Assembly (NCBI RefSeq): GCF_030116705.1
Contig: NZ_JAOTIK010000001.1
Span: 7,592,501 to 7,656,500, forward strand
DNA from: Streptomyces sp. ML-6
Lineage (GTDB): Bacteria; Actinomycetota; Actinomycetes; Streptomycetales; Streptomycetaceae
Reading direction: 5' to 3'
DNA length: 64,000 nucleotides
Every line of letters starts with the position of its first letter. Position 1 is the first letter of the stretch. The notes under the pieces were generated by a model. It ran no database searches. It was not told the DNA's origin and saw nothing but the letters and a program-made list of their open reading frames with translations. Of this stretch, positions 32,495 through 41,336 are shown in pieces. Both the position numbers and the translations under genes were made by a program.

Positions 32495-33141
32495 GGTGTT
32501 CCGACCGGTTTGGACTCGGGGGATCCGCGCTGGCGCAGATATACGGAGAAGGTGGCCATGCAAGCCACCGCCAGGAGTTCGGACTGCCAGTTCTGCAGGC
32601 TGCGGCTCCAGAAGTCGGCGGAAACGAGGTAGCCGCCCCAGCCGATGGGGGCCTGGAGCGAGCGCAACTGCTGCTCGTTGTAGGCGGCGACGCCCGCGAT
32701 GGACTGGGCCAGCCAGGAGAACAGGAACAGTCCGGCCATGACCAGGCCGAGGGAGCGGCTGAACAACGCTTGGCGGGCTCCGCCGATGCCGGCCCAGCGG
32801 GGAGAATCCTCGCGGGCGTATGCGCCCATCCACTGTTCCCGGTCCGATTCGGTACCGGCCTTGTCCAGCTTCTTCGACTCGGGCGAACCACGCTGCAGCA
32901 GCCAGACCGTCGCGAAGATGTAGAGGAAGAACTGCAGGTATTCCGACTGCCAGTTCTCCGTCACATCGACGGCGAAGTCCGAGGACATCAGATAGGCGCC
33001 GAACCCGATGCGCGCGAGGCCGTCGGTCACGAGCTGGTTGTTGAACTCCGCGTGCCCGGCGAGGGCCTGCCCCGCGAGAGCCAGCACGAAGGCGGTGCCG
33101 AAGCCCAGGCTCAGCCCGTTGTCACGCAGGAAACGACGCAT
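32467..33141 (-). CDS. Four-segment membrane protein (DUF6766-like)
   Basis: A 224-residue membrane protein made of two similar halves. Each half has a segment pair and the motif NWQSE (ENWQSEYLQFFLYIF and QNWQSELLAVACMATF) followed by RGSPESK, so an internal duplication is plain. It resembles the DUF6766 group of streptomycete membrane proteins of unknown role. The ATG at 33141 is chosen because GGGAGG lies four bases upstream; the ATG at 33153 sits upstream of that site. It is probably the last gene of an operon with the small peptide and lipoprotein upstream. Confidence 0.75.
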   Translation of the reverse strand: MRRFLRDNGLSLGFGTAFVLALAGQALAGHAEFNNQLVTDGLARIGFGAYLMSSDFAVDVTENWQSEYLQFFLYIFATVWLLQRGSPESKKLDKAGTESDREQWMGAYAREDSPRWAGIGGARQALFSRSLGLVMAGLFLFSWLAQSIAGVAAYNEQQLRSLQAPIGWGGYLVSADFWSRSLQNWQSELLAVACMATFSVYLRQRGSPESKPVGTPHGTSGVEG

Positions 33142-33177
33142 GCATCCTCCCATCCCGACCTGCGACTTCGCATGGCC

Positions 33178-33252
33178 TCACCGGTGCATCAGCCCGATTG
33201 CGATGAAATACGCAAGGCCCGCCACTACCGCGCCCAGCAGCAGGGTGAACAT
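33178..33252 (-). CDS. 24-residue single-span membrane peptide
   Basis: The frame MFTLLLGAVVAGLAYFIAIG plus four residues is almost entirely one membrane helix. It lies 14 bases behind the lipoprotein stop and 36 bases before the four-segment membrane protein on the same strand. Placement and composition suggest a real small membrane protein, but length limits confidence. Confidence 0.45.
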   Translation of the reverse strand: MFTLLLGAVVAGLAYFIAIGLMHR

Positions 33253-33266
33253 GACCCGCACCCGCC

Positions 33267-33713
33267 TCACCCACCCTTGACGGAACACTGGTACGGGCGA
33301 CCGGTCAGGGGCCGGCACCCGGCGGCGACGACCTTCCAGCCGTCGGCGAACTGCGAGAGGAACAGGGTGTCCGACGTGAGGACGACCCGCGCCTGCCGAC
33401 CGTAGACATCGACCGTACGGGCCGGCCCCCCTGCAGGGGGCATTGTTTTCAGGATCGCGTCGGCACACGCCGCCTTTTCGGACTCCGTCACCTCGTTGCG
33501 GGTCTCTGGCGCCAGGGCCGCGCACACGGCTGCCGCATCACCGGCGCCGACGGCCCGCTCGAATTCCCTCGCGGCGGCGGATGCGTCCGAAGCACGCCCG
33601 CCGGAGCTGCCGCACCCCACGAGTCCCGGACCGAGAAGGAGCACGATCAGCAGACCCGCACGCCGGGCGACGGCGCCCGGTAAGTGCCACCCCCGGTTCC
33701 GGTGCTCCGTCAT
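33267..33713 (-). CDS. Putative lipoprotein
   Basis: A 148-residue exported protein. The signal peptide ends in the lipobox LVGCGSS, so Cys34 should be lipidated. The mature part has Ala/Glu-rich helices and a beta-rich end (TVDVYGRQARVVLTSD, FADGWKVVAAGC), a layout like the small NTF2-like lipoproteins of streptomycetes. The ATG at 33713 starts the signal sequence; longer frames upstream are rejected. First gene of the inferred three-gene minus-strand operon. Confidence 0.78.
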   Translation of the reverse strand: MTEHRNRGWHLPGAVARRAGLLIVLLLGPGLVGCGSSGGRASDASAAAREFERAVGAGDAAAVCAALAPETRNEVTESEKAACADAILKTMPPAGGPARTVDVYGRQARVVLTSDTLFLSQFADGWKVVAAGCRPLTGRPYQCSVKGG

Positions 33714-34263
33714 GGTGTGCGGGGCGTCGACGCGTCCCCGCCCGTGCGCCCGGCTCCTACGACTGTCTCTTCCACGCCAGCCATTGTCTGTTCTCTCTCT
33801 GCCTGCGGCCGAACAACCATGATGTTGGCTACCTGCCCGGTGTGGGCTGCGGCTCGAGAGCAAGCCGGAAGAGCCCACTCCAATGGCACGCAGTTCGCTC
33901 CCCGGACCGCAGGCCTGGTTGTGCCGCTCCGTGGTGTCCTCGGGCCACCGCATCGCGTGCAGCACGATCGCGTCGCCACGTACCGGAGCAGCCAGAGCCT
34001 TTCGCGGCTGTGCCACCCGAACTTCGCGACGGCGATCTTGCCGGACCTCTCCCGCACCTTGCGGAGCAAGGTGCAGGGCTTGCCCCTTGCCCGTATTCCG
34101 ATCCTGGGGCGGGACGGCGGTGATCGCATCACGGAGCCGTGGGCCGGAGGGGTGAGTACGGCGTGGTTGTCGCGCGCGTGGCGCGGGTTTTGCACCCAGG
34201 GTGTGTTGTCTGTGTGCTTGCCCCCCGAGGGGTGATCAACCCGAGGAGAGGTGTGGTGTCGCG
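33714..34263. other. Gap between divergent lipoprotein and hemerythrin genes
   Basis: About 550 bases. A minus-strand frame of 161 codons crosses it (33710-34195) but has no family features, and a stem of CACCTTGC with GCAAGGTG lies near 34060-34078. No gene is called. The promoters of the flanking divergent genes should be here. Confidence 0.45.
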
Positions 34264-34821
34264 ATGGAACCTGGTGGCGATGTGATCGCGGAGCTCTCGG
34301 CCGATCACCGTGAGCTGGAGGCTCTGTTTTTGAAAATCGAGCTGCAGCCGGTCGACGATCCCCGGCGGCGGGAGCTCGCGGCCCGGCTGACCGCGGAATT
34401 GGTACGGCACACGGTCGCCGAGGAACTGCACCTCTACCCCGCGGTCCGCAAGCATGTACCCCACGGGATGGCCCTGGCGGACAAGGAACTCGCCGACCAC
34501 GCCAGAGCCGAGCGCATGCTCAGGGACCTCGAAGACCTGGGCGTCGACGACCCGCGGTTCAACGACACGCTCGCGAAGCTGAAGTTCGAGGTCGCCTCCC
34601 ACGTGCGCGAGGAAGAACACGAACTGTTCCCGAAACTCGCAGCCAACCTTCCGCCCGAGAAGCTGGAGGAACTCGGCCGGCTGGTGCACAGGGCCAGGGA
34701 AACCGCCCCCACCCGCTCCCACTCCTCCCTCCCGAACACCTCGCCCGTCAACAAACTCCTCATTCCCGGAGCCGGGCTGGTCGACCGGGTACGCAACCTG
34801 CTCCGCACCGCCAGCGGTTGA
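34264..34821 (+). CDS. Hemerythrin-like protein, paralogue 1
   Basis: A 185-residue di-iron four-helix-bundle protein. Ligand-like residues are seen in SADHRELE, VRHTVAEELHLYPAVRKH, ADHARAE and HVREEEHELFP. Such proteins sense or carry O2 or NO, or protect against iron and oxygen stress. After the bundle there is a tail of about 40 residues (TAPTRSHSS, then NKLLIPGAGLVDRVRNLL) that is shared with the second paralogue at 46954-47514. The ATG at 34264 is chosen from homology with that paralogue. Confidence 0.92.
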   Translation: MEPGGDVIAELSADHRELEALFLKIELQPVDDPRRRELAARLTAELVRHTVAEELHLYPAVRKHVPHGMALADKELADHARAERMLRDLEDLGVDDPRFNDTLAKLKFEVASHVREEEHELFPKLAANLPPEKLEELGRLVHRARETAPTRSHSSLPNTSPVNKLLIPGAGLVDRVRNLLRTASG

Positions 34822-35071
34822 GGCCCGGCCCAGCTGGTGCCTCTCCGCACCCGCAGCCGGAGGGATCGCCCTGCGCCCCTGACGGAACCGGCGTTCCTGA
34901 GCGCCCGCCCTTCGGCCGCGGGAACCCCGCTCCTCGTACCGGCGCCGTGCCCCTGATCCGCGTAATGCGGCAGTACGTACCGGCCACCCCTCCATAGTGC
35001 GCAGGGGCGTGGTGCAGGTCGTGGTCGCGCCGCCCGAGGTGTCATCTGCAAGCCGGAGAAGGAGTCGACCG

Positions 35072-36709
35072 GTGCTGCTGTTCCCCAGACGCAGACGCAT
35101 GATCAAGGAGAGGGCACGCCGGATCGCCCGCGCGGGGTATGTCGCGGCCGACCGCCGCACCCCCCTCTCGGAGGCGGCCGGGGGGATGATGCGCAAGGCG
35201 TTTCCGGACCACTGGTCGTTCCTCCTGGGCGAACTGGCGTTGTACAGCCTGGTCGTCCTGGTACTGACCGGCAGCTTTCTGACGTTGTTCTTCGATCCCG
35301 GCATGAAAACGGGCCCCTACCTCGGTTCCTACGTCCCCCTGCGCGGTCTGACGGTCTCCCAGGCGTACGCCTCGACCCTGTACATCAGCTTCGACGTGCG
35401 CGGCGGACTGCTGATCCGGCAGATGCACCACTGGGCGGCCCTGCTCTTCGTCGCGGCCCTGGGCGTGCACATGCTCCGGGTGTTCTTCACCGGTGCGTTC
35501 CGCCGGCCCCGGGAGGTCAACTGGATGGTGGGCGTGACGTTGTTCCTCCTCGCCCTCCTGGAGGGCTTCTGCGGCTACTCCCTGCCCGACGACCTGCTGT
35601 CCGGAACGGGCATGCGCACCGCGAACACCATCGTGACCTCCCTCCCCGTCGTGGGCACGTACCTGAGCCATTTCCTGTGGGGCGGCTCGTTCCCCGGCCA
35701 CGCCGTCCTCCCACGCCTCTACATCATCCACGTGCTCTTCGTCCCCGCCCTCCTCATCGGCCTGGTGCTGTTCCATCTGGTGATGGTCGTCTACCTGAAA
35801 CACACCCAGTGGTCGGCTCCCGGCAGGACCAACCGCAACGCGGTGGGGCAGCCGATGGTTCCGCACTTCGTCGCGAAGTCCGCGGGGCTGAGCCTGATGG
35901 TCGCCGGTGTCACCGCCCTGCTCGGCGCCACCGCCCAGATCAACCCGGTCTGGAGCTACGGCCCCTACCGGGCGGATCAGGTCTCCATCGGCTCACAGCC
36001 CGACTGGTACGTCGGGTTCCTGGAAGGCGCGCTGCGCCTCATGCCCCCCTGGCAGAACGAGGTGGCGGGGCACACGCTCATGTGGAACGTGCTCGTTCCT
36101 GCGGTGCTGCTGCCCGGCCTGCTCTTCCTGGTGCTCTACCTCTACCCCGCCTTCGAGAAGTGGGTCACGGGCGACGACATGGAACACCACTTGTGCGACC
36201 GGCCGCGGGACCGTCCCACCCGCACCGGCCTGGGCGTGGGGGCCCTCGTCTTCTACGCGGTGCTGCTGCTGGCGGGCGGCAACGACGTCACGGCCCTCGT
36301 CTTCGGCCTCTCGGTGGAAGTGCTGACGTGGACTCTCCGGGTGGCACTGGTCGCCGGACCGGTGATCGGCTACCTCGTCACCAAACGCGTGTGCCTCGCC
36401 CTGCAGGCGCGTGAGCGCCAACTCATGCGGGAAGGGCGGGAGACGGGGCAGGTCGAGCAGAACGTCTACGGGGCGATCAGCGAAGGCCACCGACCGCTCG
36501 ACGCCGCCCGGCGCTACCGGGCACTGGTGCGGGACGTCCCCCTGCCGCTCACCGCGCCGGGCGCCGGGGCGCCGCTCCGGGCCCGCCTCCGCTCCCTGCT
36601 GAGCCGTTGGTACTACCGCGATCGGGTCGACATGCCGATGACCGCGGAACAACGCGCCCGGATCTCGGAGAGGCTCAGGGACCCGGTGGGCGGACCGGAG
36701 GAACGGTAG
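35072..36709 (+). CDS. Orphan cytochrome b (QcrB-like) of a bc-type complex
   Basis: A 545-residue membrane protein resembling actinobacterial QcrB. Heme-ligand histidines are seen in QMHHWAALLFVAALGVHMLR and in the later segment with LSHFLWGGSFPGH and YIIHVLF. The quinol-site motif PDWY (QPDWYVGFLEGAL) and the long cytoplasmic C-terminal tail fit the family. It is not accompanied by qcrC or qcrA, so it must borrow partners or work alone. The GTG at 35072 lies eight bases after AAGGAG and is preferred over 34997 and over ATG 35099. It converges on the cytochrome oxidase genes. Confidence 0.9.
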   Translation: MLLFPRRRRMIKERARRIARAGYVAADRRTPLSEAAGGMMRKAFPDHWSFLLGELALYSLVVLVLTGSFLTLFFDPGMKTGPYLGSYVPLRGLTVSQAYASTLYISFDVRGGLLIRQMHHWAALLFVAALGVHMLRVFFTGAFRRPREVNWMVGVTLFLLALLEGFCGYSLPDDLLSGTGMRTANTIVTSLPVVGTYLSHFLWGGSFPGHAVLPRLYIIHVLFVPALLIGLVLFHLVMVVYLKHTQWSAPGRTNRNAVGQPMVPHFVAKSAGLSLMVAGVTALLGATAQINPVWSYGPYRADQVSIGSQPDWYVGFLEGALRLMPPWQNEVAGHTLMWNVLVPAVLLPGLLFLVLYLYPAFEKWVTGDDMEHHLCDRPRDRPTRTGLGVGALVFYAVLLLAGGNDVTALVFGLSVEVLTWTLRVALVAGPVIGYLVTKRVCLALQARERQLMREGRETGQVEQNVYGAISEGHRPLDAARRYRALVRDVPLPLTAPGAGAPLRARLRSLLSRWYYRDRVDMPMTAEQRARISERLRDPVGGPEER

Positions 36710-36757
36710 GAGCGCCGCACCCTCGGGCCCGGCCCGCGAAGACTCCCCGGGCCTTGC

Positions 36758-37150
36758 TCAGTCGTCCTCCCGCCCCGCGAACTGGAACGTCATGCCGACC
36801 ACCCCGGCGAGGGCGATCCCGAGGCCGATGAGGAACAGGAAGAGCGCATAGACCACGCCCAGGCCGATCAGCGCCGCGCCCACGGCGATGATCACCGGGC
36901 AGACGCTGTACGGGGGGAAGAAGTCCACCGGGCCGGAACGTTCCCGGATCTCCGACTCCGGACGGTCCTCGGGCCTCGCCCCCTTCCTCCGATGGTTCGC
37001 CCCGCAGAAGAAGGCGATGAGTGCCGACATGAGGAAGGAGACGGTCAGGGCTGCGATCCCGGCGGGTTCGCGCGCGAAGCAGGCGTAGACGACACCGGTG
37101 ACCAGGAAGAACAGGGCCACCCCTGCGAAGAGCTGGGCCTCCGGTTTCAT
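36758..37150 (-). CDS. ctaF: Cytochrome c oxidase subunit IV
   Basis: A 130-residue membrane protein with four hydrophobic segments arranged in two pairs, as in actinobacterial CtaF, a small accessory subunit of the aa3 oxidase. The start ([20 protein letters not shown]) matches the usual MK-E-(A/S)-FxG pattern. Its ATG overlaps the ctaD stop codon (ATGA, 37150-37147), so translation is coupled. Confidence 0.85.
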   Translation of the reverse strand: MKPEAQLFAGVALFFLVTGVVYACFAREPAGIAALTVSFLMSALIAFFCGANHRRKGARPEDRPESEIRERSGPVDFFPPYSVCPVIIAVGAALIGLGVVYALFLFLIGLGIALAGVVGMTFQFAGREDD

Positions 37151-38865
37151 GCTCCCCGACCCCCGAGCGGGTCCGGGGTCGGGGAGCCGCCGCTCCCCGC
37201 CGCCTCGGGACCGTACGCCTCCGGGTGGTTCAGGTCGAAGGTGGGCGAGTCGGAACGAATCCGTGGCAGTGCTTCGAAGTTGTGCCGGGGCGGGGGACAC
37301 GAGGTGGCCCATTCGAGCGAACGGCCGAACCCCCAGGGGTCGTTCACCTTCACCTCGGGGGCGTACCTGGCGGTCTTCCAGACGTTGTGGAGAAAGGGCA
37401 GGGTGGAGATCCCGAGAAGGAACGAGCCCATCGAGGAAACGGTGTTGAGCACGGTGAAGCCGTCGGCCGCCAGGTAGTCCGCGTACCGGCGGGGCATTCC
37501 CGCCTCGCCGAGCCAGTGCTGGACGAGGAAGGTGATCTGGAAACCGGCGAACAGGGTCCAGAAGTGGATCCTGCCGAGCCGTTCGTCGAGCATTTTCCCG
37601 GTCAGCTTGGGCCACCAGAAGTAGAAGCCGCCGAACATGGCGAAGACGATCGTGCCGAACAGCACATAGTGCAGATGGGCGACGACGAAGTACCCGTCGG
37701 TGAGATGGAAGTCCAGGGGCGGAGAGGCGACGAGGACGCCGCTGAGCCCGCCGAGCAGGAAGGTGACGAGAAAACCCAGGGCCCAGAGCATCGGGGTCTC
37801 GAACGAGAGGCTTCCGTTCCACATCGTGCCGATCCAGTTGAAGAACTTCACCCCGGTCGGCACCGCGATCAGGAACGACATGAGCGAGAAGAAGGGCAGC
37901 AGGACGGCCCCCGTGGCGAACATGTGATGGGCCCAGACGGCGGCCGAGAGCATGGTGATGGCGATGGTGGCGCCCACCATCCCGACATAGCCGAAGACGG
38001 GTTTTCGGCTGAACACCGGAAGGATCTCGGTCACCACGCCGAAGAAGGGCAACGCGACGATGTACACCTCCGGGTGCCCGAAGAACCAGAACAGGTGCTG
38101 CCAGAGCAGCGCCCCGCCGTTGGCGGGATCGTAGACGTGCGCGCCGAACTTGCGGTCCGCAAGCAGCGCCAGCAGGGCCGCCGTCAGCACCGGGAACGCC
38201 AGCAGCACCAGGAGCGAGGTGAACAGGACGTTCCAGGTGAAGATCGGCATGCGGAACATCGTCATCCCCGGGGCGCGCAGGCAGACGATCGTGGCGATGA
38301 AGTTCACGGCGCCCAGGGTGGTGCTGACGCCGCTCAGGACCAGCCCCATCGCCCACAGGTCGCCACCGGCACCGGGCGAGCGGACGGCGCTGTTCAGCGG
38401 GGCATAGGCGAACCAGCCGAAGGAGGCGGCCCCGTCGGGGACGACGAGCCCGCCCACCACGATCAGGCCCCCGAAGAGGAACAGCCAGTAGGTCAGCGCG
38501 TTGAGCCGGGGGAACGCCACGTCGGGCGAGCCGATCTGCAGCGGCATGACGGCGTTCGCGAAACCGGCGAAGGTGGGCGTCGCGAACAGCAGCATCATCA
38601 CCGTGCCGTGCACGGTGAACAACTGGTTGTACTGGGCCAAATCCAGGATCTGCAGGCCCGGCCGCGCCAGCTCGGCCCGCATGATCATCGCCAGCACGCC
38701 GGCGAACAGGAAGAAGGCGAACGAGGTGACGAGGTACATGTTGCCGATCGTCTTGTGATCGGTCGTGGTCACGATTTCCCGGATCCGGCAGCCCACGCGC
38801 ACCCGGGGGCTGTCGCCCACAGTCTCCTCAGGGAGGGGCCGGAGTGGATGTTCCAGCCGTGACAT
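37147..38865 (-). CDS. ctaD: Cytochrome c oxidase subunit I
   Basis: A 572-residue heme-copper oxidase catalytic subunit. Heme a ligand His in [10 protein letters not shown], the CuB ligand set GHPEVYIV and WAHHMFATG, the K-channel Lys in [10 protein letters not shown] and the heme ligands in [15 protein letters not shown] are all visible, so the enzyme should be active. The subunit II (ctaC) and subunit III (ctaE) genes are not in this window, which makes this an extra, orphan copy relying on subunits encoded elsewhere. The ATG at 38865 starts the gene. Confidence 0.96.
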   Translation of the reverse strand: MSRLEHPLRPLPEETVGDSPRVRVGCRIREIVTTTDHKTIGNMYLVTSFAFFLFAGVLAMIMRAELARPGLQILDLAQYNQLFTVHGTVMMLLFATPTFAGFANAVMPLQIGSPDVAFPRLNALTYWLFLFGGLIVVGGLVVPDGAASFGWFAYAPLNSAVRSPGAGGDLWAMGLVLSGVSTTLGAVNFIATIVCLRAPGMTMFRMPIFTWNVLFTSLLVLLAFPVLTAALLALLADRKFGAHVYDPANGGALLWQHLFWFFGHPEVYIVALPFFGVVTEILPVFSRKPVFGYVGMVGATIAITMLSAAVWAHHMFATGAVLLPFFSLMSFLIAVPTGVKFFNWIGTMWNGSLSFETPMLWALGFLVTFLLGGLSGVLVASPPLDFHLTDGYFVVAHLHYVLFGTIVFAMFGGFYFWWPKLTGKMLDERLGRIHFWTLFAGFQITFLVQHWLGEAGMPRRYADYLAADGFTVLNTVSSMGSFLLGISTLPFLHNVWKTARYAPEVKVNDPWGFGRSLEWATSCPPPRHNFEALPRIRSDSPTFDLNHPEAYGPEAAGSGGSPTPDPLGGRGA

Positions 38866-39137
38866 GGGGCGCCTCCGCCGTTCCGATCGGCGGCAGTGGC
38901 CGGACCCACTGCCGCGCACGCTGGGCAGCCCCTCGCGACCGCCGGAAACCCGCCTGTGCAGGGATCTGGCCGGGCTTGCCGACAGTGAGGGCGACCGGCG
39001 GCAGACTCGGTGCACAGGCTCTCCACCGATATGAACGAAGCGGGGACGTCGGGGGATTCGCTGCCGAACGGGTGACGGATCTCTGGCGCACGGGCGCCCC
39101 GTCCCGTCGTGTGACCTTCCGCGAGCGAGCGAACCGT

Positions 39138-41336
39138 TCAACGCGGAGGCCGCGCGAGCCGGGCGGCGCTCTCCAGGAACAGGGCGTGGACGAAGGCCTG
39201 GGGGAGGTTCCCGCGGAGCTGCCGTTGGCGGATGTCGTACTCCTCGGCGAAGAGCCCCGCCGGCCCGCAGGCGGCGCGATTGCGTTCGAACCACCGGAGC
39301 GCTTCCTCCCGATGGTGCTGCTGGTGCTCGGCGAGGGCCATGACGTGGCCGCAGAGCAGGAAGGCGCCCTCCGCCTCCTCCAGCGGCCGTTCGTCGTGCC
39401 GGAACCGGTAGGCGTGGTGATCGGCGGTCAGTTCCTGCCGGTACGCCCGCAGAGTCGCCAGAGTTCGCGGGTCCTCGGACGGCAGCGCGCCGCGCAGTGG
39501 TGGCAGCAGCAGCGCGGCGTCGGCGCGGGGATCGCCCGGGGAACGTTGCCAGCGGCCCGAGGGATGGAGGCAGGTCTCCGAGGTCACGGCGACGATCCGG
39601 TCGGCGAGAGCAGCCGAGGAGGCGGCACGCCCGGCGGAAGCGATGGCGGCCGACGAGCGCAGCCCGGCCGCGCAGATCAGCCGGCTGTGGGTCCACCGGC
39701 GGTTCTCCAACTCCCAGATACCGGCGTCGGGCTCGTGCCAGCGGCGGGCGATCGCATCGGTGGCGACGCGGGCGGCCTGCCGGCCGTCGGCGTCGAGCCG
39801 GCCCAGCCGGTGGGCAGCGGCGAGGAGCAGCAGCGCTTCGCCGAAGGTGTCGAGCTGGAACTGCCGGTTCACCCGGTTGCCGACCCGGTCGTACCCGCCC
39901 GGGTAGCCCGGCAGCCCCAGGGTGCGCTGGTCCGGGACCGGGCCGCCCGTCACCGTGTAGGCGGGGGCAAGCCGTGAACCGTCCTCGTGCAGGCGGGCGG
40001 TCACGAACCGCACCGCACTGTCCAGCAGCGCGTGATCACCGCAGGCCGCCGCGGCCTGCCCCGCATAGCACTGGTCACGGATCCACACGTAGCGGTAGTC
40101 GTAGTTGCGGCCCTCCTCGGCGCGTTCGGGCAGGCTCGTCGTGGCGGCGGCGACCATCCCGCCCGTGGCACCGGTCAGACCTCGCAGTACGGCGCACGCC
40201 TGGCGTGCGTCCCGGGGCGCGAGCGCCGATGCCAGTCCGGGCACCGCTGCGGCCCAGGCGTTCCCGGTCGCCGCCCACGCCCGCGAGGCGATCACCGGAT
40301 CGCCGAGCGGCCGGTCACCGATCTCCAGCACCAGGTCACAGGAGGTGCCCGGGCCCAGAACGAGTTCTGCGGCCAGGCCGGTGGTCCGCCGGTTCCGACG
40401 TACGGGCCGCGCCTCCTGCGCCCCGCTCCACCGCCACCGCAGGGGGCCGCACCGCCCGGTCCAGACTTCCTCGCCGTCCCGGTGGAGGCTTCGGACCGAC
40501 TCCGTTCCGAAACCCGCGAAGGGCTCCAGGCACACCAGGACCTCGGCGGTCGCGTCCACGGCCATGATCCGGCGCAGCAGGACGGCCCGGTGCGGATCGC
40601 CGGGAAGCACGAGAGCGTCCCGGCGTTCGACGATGCCTCTTTCGGTGATCCACCGGTTGCGCCAGACGAGGCTGCCGTCCTCGTAGTAGCCGCCCCGCAC
40701 GAAGCGCCCGCGCGGGGTGACCGTGTAGTGGCCGGCGCCTCCGACGAGGGCCGCGAACACCGCTTCGGAATCCCAACGCGGCACGCACAGCCAGGGGATG
40801 TCCCCGCACGGCCCGACGAGAGCCCCGCGCTCGCCGTCCGCGATCAGTGCGTAGTCGCGCAGCGCGTGTGGCCGGGGTGGGCAGTCCCGGGGCGCTTTGA
40901 CGCGGTTCGTGGCTCCCTCCTTCACGGGCACCTCCCGGATGCCCGCCCCGAGCAGATCCACGAGCGGGAGCCCCAGCAGGCGTGCCTTGAGGTCCCACAG
41001 GGCGATGTCGACGGCCGAGACGGCGCGGGCGACCAGCCCGGGGAAACCCGCGTTGCGCACCGCACGTCTCATCGCCTCGTTCGCACCCGGCGGATCCCAG
41101 GCGCGCAGTCCGGTCACCACCCCGGCCAGCAGCTCGTCGACCACCCGGGCGGTGGCGGCCGCGCCATAGGTGTAGCCGAGCCCCGTCGCCCCGTCGGAAC
41201 CCGCCCGCACGAGCACCAGGGTGGTCGAGTCCCACGCCAGGGTGCCGTCCGCCTCCGGGGCGTCCGTCGGGACGGTGTACGCGACGGCTTCGACCGTGCG
41301 GACCAGCGGCTCGCCGACGGCCGGAACGGCATTCAC
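39138..41336 (-). CDS. Chimera: enolase-superfamily N terminus fused to GH15 glycosidase
   Basis: A 732-residue protein made of two unrelated parts. Residues 1-137 are the capping domain and beginning of the barrel of a mandelate racemase/muconate lactonizing enzyme ([43 protein letters not shown]). From about 144 onward is a complete glycoside hydrolase family 15 protein of the glucoamylase/trehalase type ([52 protein letters not shown]). At the junction an AAGGAGG ribosome-binding-like sequence is followed by ACG (40910-40908), where a GH15 gene would have ATG; the start codon appears mutated and the frame open through it. The GTG at 41336 directly follows the stop codon of the ThDP enzyme gene. 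Confidence 0.85.
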   Translation of the reverse strand: MNAVPAVGEPLVRTVEAVAYTVPTDAPEADGTLAWDSTTLVLVRAGSDGATGLGYTYGAAATARVVDELLAGVVTGLRAWDPPGANEAMRRAVRNAGFPGLVARAVSAVDIALWDLKARLLGLPLVDLLGAGIREVPVKEGATNRVKAPRDCPPRPHALRDYALIADGERGALVGPCGDIPWLCVPRWDSEAVFAALVGGAGHYTVTPRGRFVRGGYYEDGSLVWRNRWITERGIVERRDALVLPGDPHRAVLLRRIMAVDATAEVLVCLEPFAGFGTESVRSLHRDGEEVWTGRCGPLRWRWSGAQEARPVRRNRRTTGLAAELVLGPGTSCDLVLEIGDRPLGDPVIASRAWAATGNAWAAAVPGLASALAPRDARQACAVLRGLTGATGGMVAAATTSLPERAEEGRNYDYRYVWIRDQCYAGQAAAACGDHALLDSAVRFVTARLHEDGSRLAPAYTVTGGPVPDQRTLGLPGYPGGYDRVGNRVNRQFQLDTFGEALLLLAAAHRLGRLDADGRQAARVATDAIARRWHEPDAGIWELENRRWTHSRLICAAGLRSSAAIASAGRAASSAALADRIVAVTSETCLHPSGRWQRSPGDPRADAALLLPPLRGALPSEDPRTLATLRAYRQELTADHHAYRFRHDERPLEEAEGAFLLCGHVMALAEHQQHHREEALRWFERNRAACGPAGLFAEEYDIRQRQLRGNLPQAFVHALFLESAARLARPPR

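Noticed and set aside
34060..34078. Possible small RNA or tRNA near the CACCTTGC/GCAAGGTG stem
   Set aside because: A single 8-base hairpin without cloverleaf geometry or a following terminator.
33710..34195. 161-codon minus-strand frame in the gap before hemerythrin 1
   Set aside because: No recognisable domain; composition is poor and it overlaps the lipoprotein start region. Kept only as a gap note.
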